Under the pieces are notes generated by a model that made no database searches, was not told the DNA's origin, and was given only the letters and a program-made list of their open reading frames with translations. A DNA stretch of 64,000 bases, from NCBI GenBank assembly GCA_963696545.1, contig CAVOKQ010000012.1:62001-126000 (forward strand), given 5' to 3'. This stretch comes from RPQJ01 sp963696545. Lineage in GTDB: Bacteria; Pseudomonadota; Gammaproteobacteria; Steroidobacterales; Steroidobacteraceae. A program made the translations under genes and the position numbers. This document shows, one piece after another, positions 8,908-16,304 of the stretch (position 1 is the first letter of the stretch; every line of letters begins with the position of its first letter).

Positions 8908-9267
8908 ATGGAGGGGAACAAGACCCCGGCACGGCGTACGCGCCGTACCGCGTCGGCGACGGCTGCCCCGGCCTCGCCCCGCAAGTCGCCGGCCAAGCCG
9001 AAGGTCGCCAAGCCGAAGGTCGCCAAGCCGAAGGTCGCGAGGCCAAAGGCGCCAGAGCTGACCGACGTCGCCACGTCGCTGACGCCGGCCGAGCGGCTGC
9101 GCATGATCGAGCAGGCTGCATTCTTCCGCGCTGAACGGCGCGGATTCGCTCCTGGCCACGAGTTCGAGGACTGGCTGGCCGCCGAAGCCGAGATTGCGGC
9201 ACTGGTACCGCCCGCGGCACCCGCGAAGAAGCCCGCCGGCCGCGCACGCAAGTCGCCTGCGAACTGA
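8908..9267 (+). CDS. Lysine-rich DUF2934 protein
   Basis: A 119-residue basic protein. Residues 1-50 are Ala/Pro/Lys-rich with the repeat AKPKV in tandem, resembling histone H1-type tails. Residues 55-95 carry the DUF2934 motif (RLRMIEQAAFFRAERRGF, then HEFEDWLAAEAEI). The C-terminus is again AKKPAGRARK-rich. The ATG at 8908 has GGAGGA a few bases upstream, and the upstream in-frame GTG at 8839 lacks this. Function is unknown; the tails suggest nucleic-acid binding. It is convergent with def, three bases away. Confidence 0.75.
   Translation: MEGNKTPARRTRRTASATAAPASPRKSPAKPKVAKPKVAKPKVARPKAPELTDVATSLTPAERLRMIEQAAFFRAERRGFAPGHEFEDWLAAEAEIAALVPPAAPAKKPAGRARKSPAN
8992..9051 (+). repeat. 15-base tandem repeat inside DUF2934 gene
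   Basis: Three exact copies of GCCAAGCCGAAGGTC (8992-9036) are followed by one degenerate copy. They encode AKPKV repeats. Unit length is a multiple of three, so copy-number change keeps the frame and alters tail length. Confidence 0.9.
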
Positions 9268-9270
9268 GCC

Positions 9271-9807
9271 TTACTCGGCGGGCAGGCCGGCACCCTCCGG
9301 GAAAAGCGTGTCCTCGTAGCCGAGGTCGCGCAGGTCCCGCATTCGCATCGGATAGAGCACGCCGTCGAGGTGATCGACCTCGTGCTGGACGACGCGCGCG
9401 TGGAATCCGTCCACTGTACGGTCGATCGGCACTCCGTGGGCATCGAATCCGCGGTATCGCAGGCGGCGATAACGCGGGACCAATCCCCTCAGTCCCGGTA
9501 CCGAGAGGCAGCCCTCCCAGCCGTCTTCGGTGGCGTCGTCCAGCGGCGTGAGCTCGGGATTGGCGAGCACCGTGTAGGGAACGTCGGCGGCGTCCGGGTA
9601 GCGCGGATTGCCCAGCACCTCGAAGATGACGACACGCAGCGAGACGCCGATCTGCGGCGCCGCGAGCCCGGCTCCGTTCATGGCGCGCATCGTGTCGTCC
9701 ATGTCCGCAATCAGTTCGGCGAGCTCGCGCGTGCCGAACCGCTGCACCGGTGCCGCCACCTGCTGCAGTACCGGGTGTCCCATCTTCAATACGGTCCGTA
9801 TCGTCAT
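9271..9807 (-). CDS. def: Peptide deformylase
   Basis: Removes the formyl group from the N-terminal methionine of new proteins. All three family motifs are present in the 178-residue product: GAGLAAPQ (45-52), EGCLSVP with metal ligand C100, and QHEVDHLDG with H142, E143 and H146. It is not next to fmt or rsmB as in many gammaproteobacteria, so this could be a second deformylase. The ATG start gives the expected MTIRTVLKMGHPVL N-terminus. Confidence 0.97.
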   Translation of the reverse strand: MTIRTVLKMGHPVLQQVAAPVQRFGTRELAELIADMDDTMRAMNGAGLAAPQIGVSLRVVIFEVLGNPRYPDAADVPYTVLANPELTPLDDATEDGWEGCLSVPGLRGLVPRYRRLRYRGFDAHGVPIDRTVDGFHARVVQHEVDHLDGVLYPMRMRDLRDLGYEDTLFPEGAGLPAE

Positions 9808-9948
9808 GCCGGTCGGTCGTCCTGACGTGCTCTGCTCATGATCCCGGCTCCGGGCGCTCGATTCCCAGGCAAGGTTAGACCAAGTCCGCGAGTTGACAAG
9901 GGGAGGCCTGCGGCGTAGCTAAGGCGCCTCGGCCGGAGAGGGCGCGCC

Positions 9949-10254
9949 TTGGACCACGGACTCAAGTGCTGGAAATGCGGAGCTTCGCTCGCGGACTACA
10001 CGCTGCCCCTGAGGCGGATCGAGGAGTGCCGTGCGTGCCGGGCCGAGCTGTACGTCTGCCGCATGTGCGAGTTCTACGATACGTCGGTGGCCAAGCATTG
10101 CCGCGAGACCGTGGCCGAAGAGGTCAAGGACAAGACCCGTGCGAATTTCTGCGATTATTTCCGCCCGACCATGGCCGCGTATCGGCCGGGCGACGTCTCC
10201 GCGGCCGACAAGGCGCGTGCCGAGCTCGAAGCCATGTTCGGCAAGAAGTCCTAG
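9949..10254 (+). CDS. Small cysteine-rich zinc-ribbon protein
   Basis: A 101-residue protein with three CxxC pairs, CWKC, CRAC and CRMC, then further Cys at KHCRE and NFCDYF. This would suit one or two zinc ribbons. No known family was recognised beyond zinc-ribbon proteins. It starts at TTG with a GGAGAG ribosome site upstream; no ATG fits. It lies alone between def, which is transcribed away, and the M49 peptidase gene downstream, 40 bases from its stop, which it could share a transcript with. Confidence 0.72.
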   Translation: MDHGLKCWKCGASLADYTLPLRRIEECRACRAELYVCRMCEFYDTSVAKHCRETVAEEVKDKTRANFCDYFRPTMAAYRPGDVSAADKARAELEAMFGKKS

Positions 10255-10294
10255 GGCCACAGGTTCCACATCGATTGCTGGAGATCCTCAAGTC

Positions 10295-11950
10295 ATGCGT
10301 CTGAGTCGTGTCCTGAGCGCTGGCGTGGTTGGCGCGCTGTTTCTCGCCGTCGTGCCGATCCAAGCGTCCGCAGCCGCAGCCGAAACCGCAGTGCCTGCGA
10401 AACTGGTCCCTGCGCGGCCGCAGATCTATGCGCCGGTGACGTTGACGGCCGACCTGTCGGGCCTCACGGCCAGGGAGCGCCAGATGCTGGGGCTCTTCAT
10501 CGACGCGGCCGTCGTGATGGACGACCTGTTCTGGACCCAGGCCTACCCCGGTGACCGCAAGGCGTTGCTGGCCGGACTGCAGAACCCGGACGTCCGGCGC
10601 TTCGCGGAGATGAACTACGGGCCGTGGGACCGGCTCGAGGACAATGCTCCGTTCGTCCCCGGCGCAGGCGTGCGTCCTCCCGGGGCCGGCTTCTATCCGC
10701 TCGACATGACGAAGGAAGAGTTCGAGCGGGCCGACCTGCCGAAGAAGACCAGCGAGTACACGGTGCTGCGCAGGGACGCGAAGGGTGCGCTCAGCGTGGT
10801 GCCGTACAGCCAGCATTGGCGCGATCCGCTCGTTCGCGCCGCGGGACTGCTCACGCAGGCCTCCGGGCTGGCGGAGGATCCCGGTCTCGCGAAATACCTC
10901 GACCTGCGTGCAAAGGCGTTGCTGTCGGACGAGTACCGCGCCAGCGACCGGGCGTGGCTCGACATGAAGGACAACCGCATCGACGTCGTGATCGGCCCGA
11001 TCGAGACGTACGAGGACAAGCTGTTCGGCTACAAGGCTGCCTTCGAGGCGTACGTGCTGGTCAAGGACATGGCCTGGAGCAAGCGGCTCGCACGCTATGC
11101 CGCGATGCTGCCGGAACTGCAGCGCGGACTGCCGGTTCCCGATGCCTACAAGGCCGAGACGCCGGGCACCGATTCCGACCTGAATGCCTACGACGTCGTG
11201 TACTACGCGGGCGACTGCAATGCGGGCTCGAAGACGATCGCGATCAACCTGCCGAACGACGAGCAGGTGCAGCTCGAGAAGGGCACGCGGCGCCTGCAGC
11301 TGAAGAACGCGATGCGCGCCAAGTTCGACAAGATCATGGTGCCGATCGCCGACGAGCTGATCGCGCCCGAGCAGCGCAAGCACGTGACGTTCGACGCGTT
11401 CTTCGCCGACACGATGTTCCACGAGGTCGCGCACGGGCTCGGCATCAAGAACACCGTGGGCGGCAAGGGCACCGTGCGCGATGCGCTGAAGGAACTCGGC
11501 TCCGGGATCGAGGAGGGCAAGGCCGACGTGCTGGGCCTGTACATGATCACGAAGCTGCAGGAGAAGGGTGAGCTCGGCGGCTCGCTCGAGGACTACTACA
11601 CGACGTTCCTCGCCGGCATCTTCCGGTCCGTGCGCTTCGGCGCCGCGTCCGCACACGGCGAGGCGAACATGGTCCGCTTCAACTTTTTCGCCGACCGCGG
11701 CGCGTTCGCGCGCGACGCAAAGGGCCAGTACCGCGTCGACATGCCGAAGATGCGCAAGGCCGTGGACCAGCTGTCGGCGACGCTGCTGCAGTTGCAGGGT
11801 AACGGCGATTACGCTGGCGTCGAGAATCTGGTCAAGGAGCTCGGCGTGATCCGCCCGCAGCTGGCCGAGGACCTGGCGCGGTTGAAGAGCCGCAACATCC
11901 CGGTGGACGTCGTCTTCAACCAGGGCAAGTCGGTGCTCGGGCTGAACTGA
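10295..11950 (+). CDS. Secreted M49-like (dipeptidyl-peptidase III family) zinc hydrolase
   Basis: A 551-residue exported protein: residues 1-28 are a signal peptide (LFLAVVPIQASA). The zinc site reads FHEVAHGLG (H376, E377, H380) with EEGKADVLGLY about 27 residues later supplying the third ligand (E407 region). This arrangement resembles the M49 family, although eukaryotic DPP III has the longer HELLGH motif. Bacterial relatives with HEVxHGLG exist. It probably acts on peptides or another small substrate in the periplasm. A GGAG ribosome site precedes ATG 10295. The pirin gene follows 9 bases later. Confidence 0.82.
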   Translation: MRLSRVLSAGVVGALFLAVVPIQASAAAAETAVPAKLVPARPQIYAPVTLTADLSGLTARERQMLGLFIDAAVVMDDLFWTQAYPGDRKALLAGLQNPDVRRFAEMNYGPWDRLEDNAPFVPGAGVRPPGAGFYPLDMTKEEFERADLPKKTSEYTVLRRDAKGALSVVPYSQHWRDPLVRAAGLLTQASGLAEDPGLAKYLDLRAKALLSDEYRASDRAWLDMKDNRIDVVIGPIETYEDKLFGYKAAFEAYVLVKDMAWSKRLARYAAMLPELQRGLPVPDAYKAETPGTDSDLNAYDVVYYAGDCNAGSKTIAINLPNDEQVQLEKGTRRLQLKNAMRAKFDKIMVPIADELIAPEQRKHVTFDAFFADTMFHEVAHGLGIKNTVGGKGTVRDALKELGSGIEEGKADVLGLYMITKLQEKGELGGSLEDYYTTFLAGIFRSVRFGAASAHGEANMVRFNFFADRGAFARDAKGQYRVDMPKMRKAVDQLSATLLQLQGNGDYAGVENLVKELGVIRPQLAEDLARLKSRNIPVDVVFNQGKSVLGLN

Positions 11951-11959
11951 GGCCGCGCC

Positions 11960-12835
11960 GTGACGTCGGTGGCTCGCGTACTCGAAGGCAGGCTGCGCGA
12001 TCTCGGCGGTTTCGGAGTGCGCCGTGTGCTGCCGGCGGGCGGACTGCAGACGGTTGGCCCGTTCATCTTCTTCGATCACATGGGGCCGGCCGTGTTCGCG
12101 GCGGGCGCAGGGGTGGACGTGCGACCGCACCCGCACATCGGTCTCGCCACCGTGACCTACCTTTACGCGGGCGAGTTCATGCATCGCGACAGCCTGGGCT
12201 CTGCGCAGCTGATCCGCCCGGGTGATGTGAACTGGATGGTCGCCGGGCGCGGCATCGCTCACTCGGAGCGCACGCCGCCCGAGGCTCGCGTCGCACCCGG
12301 TGGCGCGCCGATACACGGCATCCAGACCTGGATCGCTTTGCCGAAGGCGCACGAGGAGACCGAGCCGGCGTTCGAACACCATCCGGCCCCGACGCTGCCC
12401 GAGATGATGCAGCCCGGCGCAGTGCTGCGCCTGATCGCCGGCGAGGCCTACGGCCGGCGGGCCCCGGCGTCCGTGTTCTCGACGATGTTCTACGTGGATG
12501 CCATGCTCGAGCCGGGTGCGGCGGTCGAACTTCCGGCCGAGCACGTGGAGCGCGGCGTGTACGTTGCCGAAGGTGAAATCGAATCAGGTGGCGCGCGATT
12601 CACGGTCGGGCAAATGGCGTTGTTCACGGCTGCGCAGCCCGTGCTGATCCGTGCGGTCACCGCATCGCGCGTGATGCTGCTCGGCGGGGCGCCGCTCGAC
12701 GGTCCGCGCTACATCTGGTGGAACTTCGTGTCGAGTTCGCGCCAGCGCATCGAACAGGCGAAGCGCGACTGGCGCGAGCAGCGCTTCGCGACGGTGCTTG
12801 GCGACGACGAACGCATGCCGCTGCCGGAGCAGTAG
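11960..12835 (+). CDS. Pirin-family cupin protein
   Basis: A 291-residue bicupin. The iron ligands match human pirin: H57 and H59 in RPHPHIGLATVTYL, H101 and E103 in GIAHSERTP. Bacterial pirins include quercetin dioxygenases and redox-responsive regulators; which applies here is unknown. The start is GTG at 11960, nine bases after the peptidase stop, which suggests one transcript. The C-terminus RYIWWNFVSSSRQRIEQAK is the conserved pirin C-terminal region. Confidence 0.93.
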   Translation: MTSVARVLEGRLRDLGGFGVRRVLPAGGLQTVGPFIFFDHMGPAVFAAGAGVDVRPHPHIGLATVTYLYAGEFMHRDSLGSAQLIRPGDVNWMVAGRGIAHSERTPPEARVAPGGAPIHGIQTWIALPKAHEETEPAFEHHPAPTLPEMMQPGAVLRLIAGEAYGRRAPASVFSTMFYVDAMLEPGAAVELPAEHVERGVYVAEGEIESGGARFTVGQMALFTAAQPVLIRAVTASRVMLLGGAPLDGPRYIWWNFVSSSRQRIEQAKRDWREQRFATVLGDDERMPLPEQ

Positions 12836-12843
12836 CCGGAAAG

Positions 12844-13581
12844 TCAGCGGGTGCTGTCTGCACAGCCTCGATACGAGCGGCCCGCGAATTCCACGATGAC
12901 GCTGTAGTCGAACTGCGTTCCGGCCATGTCGTCCTGGCAAGGCTCCAGCGTCACGACCGCGCGGATCTGCTCGTCGCCTCGCTGCGCACGGTAATCGCCG
13001 CCGGAGTCCGCGTCGCCGCTGAACGCAGCGCCGGTGAACTCGTGACGCTCCTGGCCATAGTTCGTGACGAACACGAGCTTGTCGGGAGGGATGACCTCGA
13101 GTACCCAGCCCGGCTCATTGCCGATGCCGCGGTACCGGACACCGCGTGCACGCGCATCGGCTATCAGCGACCTGGCGCGCGACTCGCGGCAGTTCACGAC
13201 GGGGCCGTCCTTGCGCTGGAGCATCGCCGTGTCGCCCTTGGTCCAGAACGACAGGCTGCCATCGTCGTACTTCACGCCCGATGCGGCCGCGACCTGCGGA
13301 AGTCGTCGCGGGCCCTCCGGCAGTTGCAGCGCAACCGCTCTTTCCGCGAGCAGGTTGTCCATCGTCAGCGACGTGCCGTCGTCGCAGTCCCAGACGTAGG
13401 CCATCAGCACGCCCGCGGGAGGGCCTGCCGCAGGCATGGCAGCGACCACTGGTCTTGACGCAGCAGCAGTCGCCGCCGCAGGCACTGCCGAATCATCTCC
13501 CGTCCTGCGTCCGCAGCCGGACAGCACGGTGATGGAGACGGCCAGCGCGAGGCTCGCCAGCGCGCAACGTGGCAGCGTCAT
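12844..13581 (-). CDS. MliC-domain lipoprotein with COG3650-like C-terminus
   Basis: A 245-residue envelope lipoprotein. The N-terminal signal ends in a lipobox, VLSGC, with acylation predicted on Cys at about residue 23. Residues about 60-125 resemble MliC lysozyme inhibitors (AYVWDCDDGTSLTM, SFWTKGDTAMLQ). The C-terminal part begins RYRGIGNEPGW and resembles the COG3650 domain often linked to MliC or META proteins. The META-domain gene lies 13 bases upstream on the same strand. It probably protects peptidoglycan from C-type lysozyme at the outer membrane. Confidence 0.8.
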   Translation of the reverse strand: MTLPRCALASLALAVSITVLSGCGRRTGDDSAVPAAATAAASRPVVAAMPAAGPPAGVLMAYVWDCDDGTSLTMDNLLAERAVALQLPEGPRRLPQVAAASGVKYDDGSLSFWTKGDTAMLQRKDGPVVNCRESRARSLIADARARGVRYRGIGNEPGWVLEVIPPDKLVFVTNYGQERHEFTGAAFSGDADSGGDYRAQRGDEQIRAVVTLEPCQDDMAGTQFDYSVIVEFAGRSYRGCADSTR

Positions 13582-13594
13582 CTTGCGTTGATCC

Positions 13595-14065
13595 TCACTC
13601 GCCGCGAGCAAAACGCACCAGCGGCTTGCCGGTCTCGTCGAGCAGGACCAGCTGGCCATTCTCCTCGCGAGCCGATCGGGCCTTGCCGAGCGCGCCGAAG
13701 AACATGGCCTCCTCGGCCATCGACTGGGACGAGCAGGCGCGCTGGGTGGCCGCGAGCGGCCCGAGCCTGACCTGGCTGCCGGAAAGATCCGCGCGGCCCG
13801 TGAACGAGTTGCAGCCGCCGAAGCCGGCCACTTCGGTCGCGCTCACGAACTGCAGCTTGACCTGCTGTGCCTGCGACATCCGGATGCGGTTCATGTCGAC
13901 GGCATTCCACACCGAGCCGGCGAGCGACGCCGTGTCCATCGCGCCCGGGACGGCCGGCACGGGTGCTGGAACAGCCACAGGCGGAGCGGCGGGCTCGAAA
14001 GGCGGTGGCGACGCGCACGCAGTGAGCAGGCTCGCGGCTAGCGCCAGTGGAACGAGTGAACGCAT
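13595..14065 (-). CDS. META/HslJ-domain lipoprotein
   Basis: A 156-residue lipoprotein with signal and lipobox LLTACASPP. A proline/alanine linker precedes the META domain (LAGSVWNAVDMN, EVAGFGGCNSFTGRADLSG, GPLAATQRAC), a fold also found in HslJ. Such proteins are linked to envelope stress and antibiotic tolerance, but the mechanism is not established. It precedes the MliC-type lipoprotein gene in the same direction. Confidence 0.85.
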   Translation of the reverse strand: MRSLVPLALAASLLTACASPPPFEPAAPPVAVPAPVPAVPGAMDTASLAGSVWNAVDMNRIRMSQAQQVKLQFVSATEVAGFGGCNSFTGRADLSGSQVRLGPLAATQRACSSQSMAEEAMFFGALGKARSAREENGQLVLLDETGKPLVRFARGE

Positions 14066-14128
14066 GGATCCCTCCCGGTCTTGCGCAGGATGTGAAGTCT
14101 AGCGCAAGGCCGGCAAGCAATCGGAACG

Positions 14129-14647
14129 TCAGCATCGGGCGGAGTAAATCTCTGAGTGCAGTTCGCGCCAGCGGGTCCAGAGCCGCGCGGCCTCGCGGGC
14201 CGAGTAGCCGGAGCGCATGCGGTCGTCGAGCGTCTCCAGTTGCTCGCGCAGCTTCGAGCATCGGCTGGGCGGCGCGGCATGGGTCGCTTCCTGCCTGGGC
14301 GCAGGCTCGATCATGGGCCGCGTCGCGGCCGGAGGCGGTGCCGTAGTCGTGGAGGCGGCCTGGCCCGCAGACGGCGGCGAGATCTTTACTGATTGCCGCT
14401 GTGCCAACGGTCCGCAGGGACGGTCCGCGAAGATCACGTGACCGAGGGTGTGACACACGAAGACCGTACGCGAACGCGGTGGCTTGTTCGCCGATGGCGC
14501 GGACTCCAGCTGGACGCTGGCGCCGCCCGCGATCGGACTTGCAACAATCTCTTCCGCTTGCGATGGCGACCTCAGCGCCAGCGTCGCAGCACAGCCGACG
14601 AGCAGGCACGCATTCAGCGTGATCGCGGGCAACGGGGGAGAAGTCAT
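14129..14647 (-). CDS. Secreted hypothetical protein, DUF4124-like
   Basis: A 172-residue protein with a hydrophobic N-terminal signal, then a segment TVFVCHTLGHVIFADRPCG that resembles the DUF4124 pattern (Cys-x-x-x-G-x-V-x-F-x-D-x-P-C). A proline/threonine-rich linker and a C-terminal helical part with one Cys near each end follow. Its periplasmic location is inferred. No function can be assigned. The neighbouring META gene is downstream in the same direction. Confidence 0.6.
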   Translation of the reverse strand: MTSPPLPAITLNACLLVGCAATLALRSPSQAEEIVASPIAGGASVQLESAPSANKPPRSRTVFVCHTLGHVIFADRPCGPLAQRQSVKISPPSAGQAASTTTAPPPAATRPMIEPAPRQEATHAAPPSRCSKLREQLETLDDRMRSGYSAREAARLWTRWRELHSEIYSARC

Positions 14648-14815
14648 GATTCGCCCTCCTTGGCTGATGGGCGATCATGCTGCGCGCCGGGGGCGCGACC
14701 GTCCCGCCCCATATGCGGCGGGATCATCGAGAAATGCGTTGGCTGATGCGTCAGCTAATGCGTCAGGCGTCCAGAAGGCCGCCTGTGGCGACGATGACCG
14801 CCGCCGCCCGCCTCA

Positions 14816-15115
14816 TCACGCGCGACCGACGTTCGAATCCGTCGGCGAGTGGAAGTACTGGCTCTCCTCGGAGAATTCCTTCACGAGGCGGCGCAGTTCC
14901 TCGAGGCGCCCCTCAGCAGTGCTGATCGGCAGGCACTCTTCGCAACGTGGGTCTCCGCAAGGCTGCCGCGTGTACAGCCAGTACTGGACGGCGCCGGCGA
15001 GCAGGCCATCGGCGATGTCCCAGACATCAGCCTTGTCGTCGTTGTCGGCGATCTGGTTGCCCAGGTCGACGGCCTTGCCGAAGGCCTCGTCGAACGGGTG
15101 GGATTCTTCCTGCAT
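14816..15115 (-). CDS. Small conserved-looking hypothetical protein
   Basis: A 99-residue acidic protein without signal or membrane segment. It contains QYWLYTRQPCGDPRCEECLP, whose three cysteines (CxxxxCxxC) could hold a metal. I recognise no family. The balanced amino-acid composition and the lack of a better frame on either strand support it as a real gene. It lies downstream of the DUF4404 gene on the same strand, with an AT-rich gap between them. Confidence 0.6.
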   Translation of the reverse strand: MQEESHPFDEAFGKAVDLGNQIADNDDKADVWDIADGLLAGAVQYWLYTRQPCGDPRCEECLPISTAEGRLEELRRLVKEFSEESQYFHSPTDSNVGRA

Positions 15116-15190
15116 CAGGGTGTCTGTCGGCGCGTGCCGGGCTGTAACGAACGGCCGCCGATGATACCAGAGCGGGCCGCCCGACGTGCT

Positions 15191-15240
15191 GTAGAATTCA
15201 ATAAAAAACTATTTAAAACAATGGTTTATTAACTATTCTA
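15191..15240. promoter_or_regulatory. AT-rich island between two minus-strand genes
   Basis: About 50 bases of mostly A and T (runs AATAAAAAACTATTTAAAAC) stand out in a very GC-rich setting. It covers the stop of the DUF4404 gene and the upstream region of the next gene. It could be a terminator tail, an UP-like promoter element or a nucleoid-protein site. No clear -10/-35 pair was found. Confidence 0.4.
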
Positions 15241-15498
15241 AATGCCGGCCTTACCGAGAGCGTCGAGCACGGCGCGGATCGCCCCGGCGACCCCTGGGTG
15301 TCCCGCCTCGAGACGCACCGCCGCGCCCTCGAGGGCGTCGCCATGCTCGGCGGGCGCCGCCGATGCGCGGGAGTCCTCGAGCACGCGCTGGATGTCGCCC
15401 AGCAGCGTTTCCAGCATCGCGCGATCCTCTGGGTCGAGGCGCTGCGCGCCGCTCAGTTCTTCGTGCAGGTTGCGAAGCGTGTGCTGCAGATCGCTCAT
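15238..15498 (-). CDS. DUF4404 family protein
   Basis: An 86-residue protein, MSDLQHTLRNLHEELSGAQ at the N-terminus, with short amphipathic helices and the sequence RLDPEDRAMLETLLGDIQRVL. This fits the small DUF4404 family common in gammaproteobacteria, whose function is unknown. The ATG at 15498 gives a compact, complete domain. Confidence 0.75.
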   Translation of the reverse strand: MSDLQHTLRNLHEELSGAQRLDPEDRAMLETLLGDIQRVLEDSRASAAPAEHGDALEGAAVRLEAGHPGVAGAIRAVLDALGKAGI

Positions 15499-15639
15499 GG
15501 CATGTGTCCGTCGGTGGTGTCGCTCGCAGTTTAGCAGCGGAGCGCCGGTCCGGCCGGTCGCCGCAGCGCAGGCTCGCGTACAATCGCGCGACAGGCCGCG
15601 AGACCGCGGCGCGCCGCAAGAATCCTCGGAGAAGTACGC

Positions 15640-16284
15640 ATGAACAAGCTGTCCTGGATGTTCGCCGCCGTCATCGCTGCATTGCTGGGCACTTCGGCCG
15701 CCTGGGCAGCAGACAGGCCGACTCTCGAGATTACTCCCTACGTCGGGTACCGGATGGGCGGCCAGTTCGACGTGAACAATCCACCGGCCGGCCAGGACGA
15801 CTCGGTCGACCTGCAGGACAGCGGCAGCTGGGGCGTCGACCTCGGCATCTACCGCGACCCCGTCTCGTTCTACGAGATCCTCTACAGCCAGCAGTCCGCG
15901 AACCTCGACTCCAGGCAGCCGGGCCTGAAGGGTGCTGACGTCAAGGTGGAGTATTTCCAGTTCGGCGGGACGCTGCTCTATCCGTATGACAACTGGCTGG
16001 TGCCTTACCTGTCGGTCACGATCGGTGCCACGCGCTTCGACGTACAGGGCGGCGGCTCGGACTCGGAGACCAAGTTCTCGGGCAGCCTCGGCGGCGGCCT
16101 GCGCATCCCGGTCGGCTCGAATTTCGCGCTGAACTTCGGCCTGCGCGGATACCTGACGGCCGTGGACTCGGACTCGGAGTTCCTGTGCGTGGGCACCGGC
16201 GGCAGCGCCAACTGCCTGATCCGGTCGTCCGGAAGCGCGTTCTTCCAGGGCGAGGCGCTGGTCGGCTTCACCGCGGTGTTCTGA
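15640..16284 (+). CDS. Outer-membrane beta-barrel protein
   Basis: A 214-residue protein with a signal peptide cleaved after AAWA. Alternating polar and hydrophobic strands (ITPYVGYRMGGQFDV, VKVEYFQFGGTLLYPY, NFALNFGLRGYLTAV) and the terminal aromatic residue, VGFTAVF, are typical of small OmpA/OmpW-like eight-stranded barrels. Ligand and role are unknown. It is convergent with the DUF3683 gene, whose stop lies 16 bases beyond. Confidence 0.85.
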   Translation: MNKLSWMFAAVIAALLGTSAAWAADRPTLEITPYVGYRMGGQFDVNNPPAGQDDSVDLQDSGSWGVDLGIYRDPVSFYEILYSQQSANLDSRQPGLKGADVKVEYFQFGGTLLYPYDNWLVPYLSVTIGATRFDVQGGGSDSETKFSGSLGGGLRIPVGSNFALNFGLRGYLTAVDSDSEFLCVGTGGSANCLIRSSGSAFFQGEALVGFTAVF

Positions 16285-16304
16285 CCGCGGCGGGCGGCGG
16301 TCAG
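16281..16304. terminator. Inverted repeat over two convergent stops
   Basis: CTGACCGC at 16281-16288 pairs with GCGGTCAG at 16297-16304, forming an 8-base stem that contains the stop codons of both flanking genes. No U-tract follows, so a bidirectional terminator role is only a suggestion. Confidence 0.35.

Noticed and set aside
10124..12544. 806-codon minus-strand frame over the M49 peptidase and pirin genes
   Set aside because: Spans two clear genes on the other strand and has no domain or ribosome site.
14742..14765. Two 12-base tandem copies (GCTGATGCGTCA / GCTAATGCGTCA)
   Set aside because: Only two imperfect copies in a short gap; too little to call a repeat element or operator.
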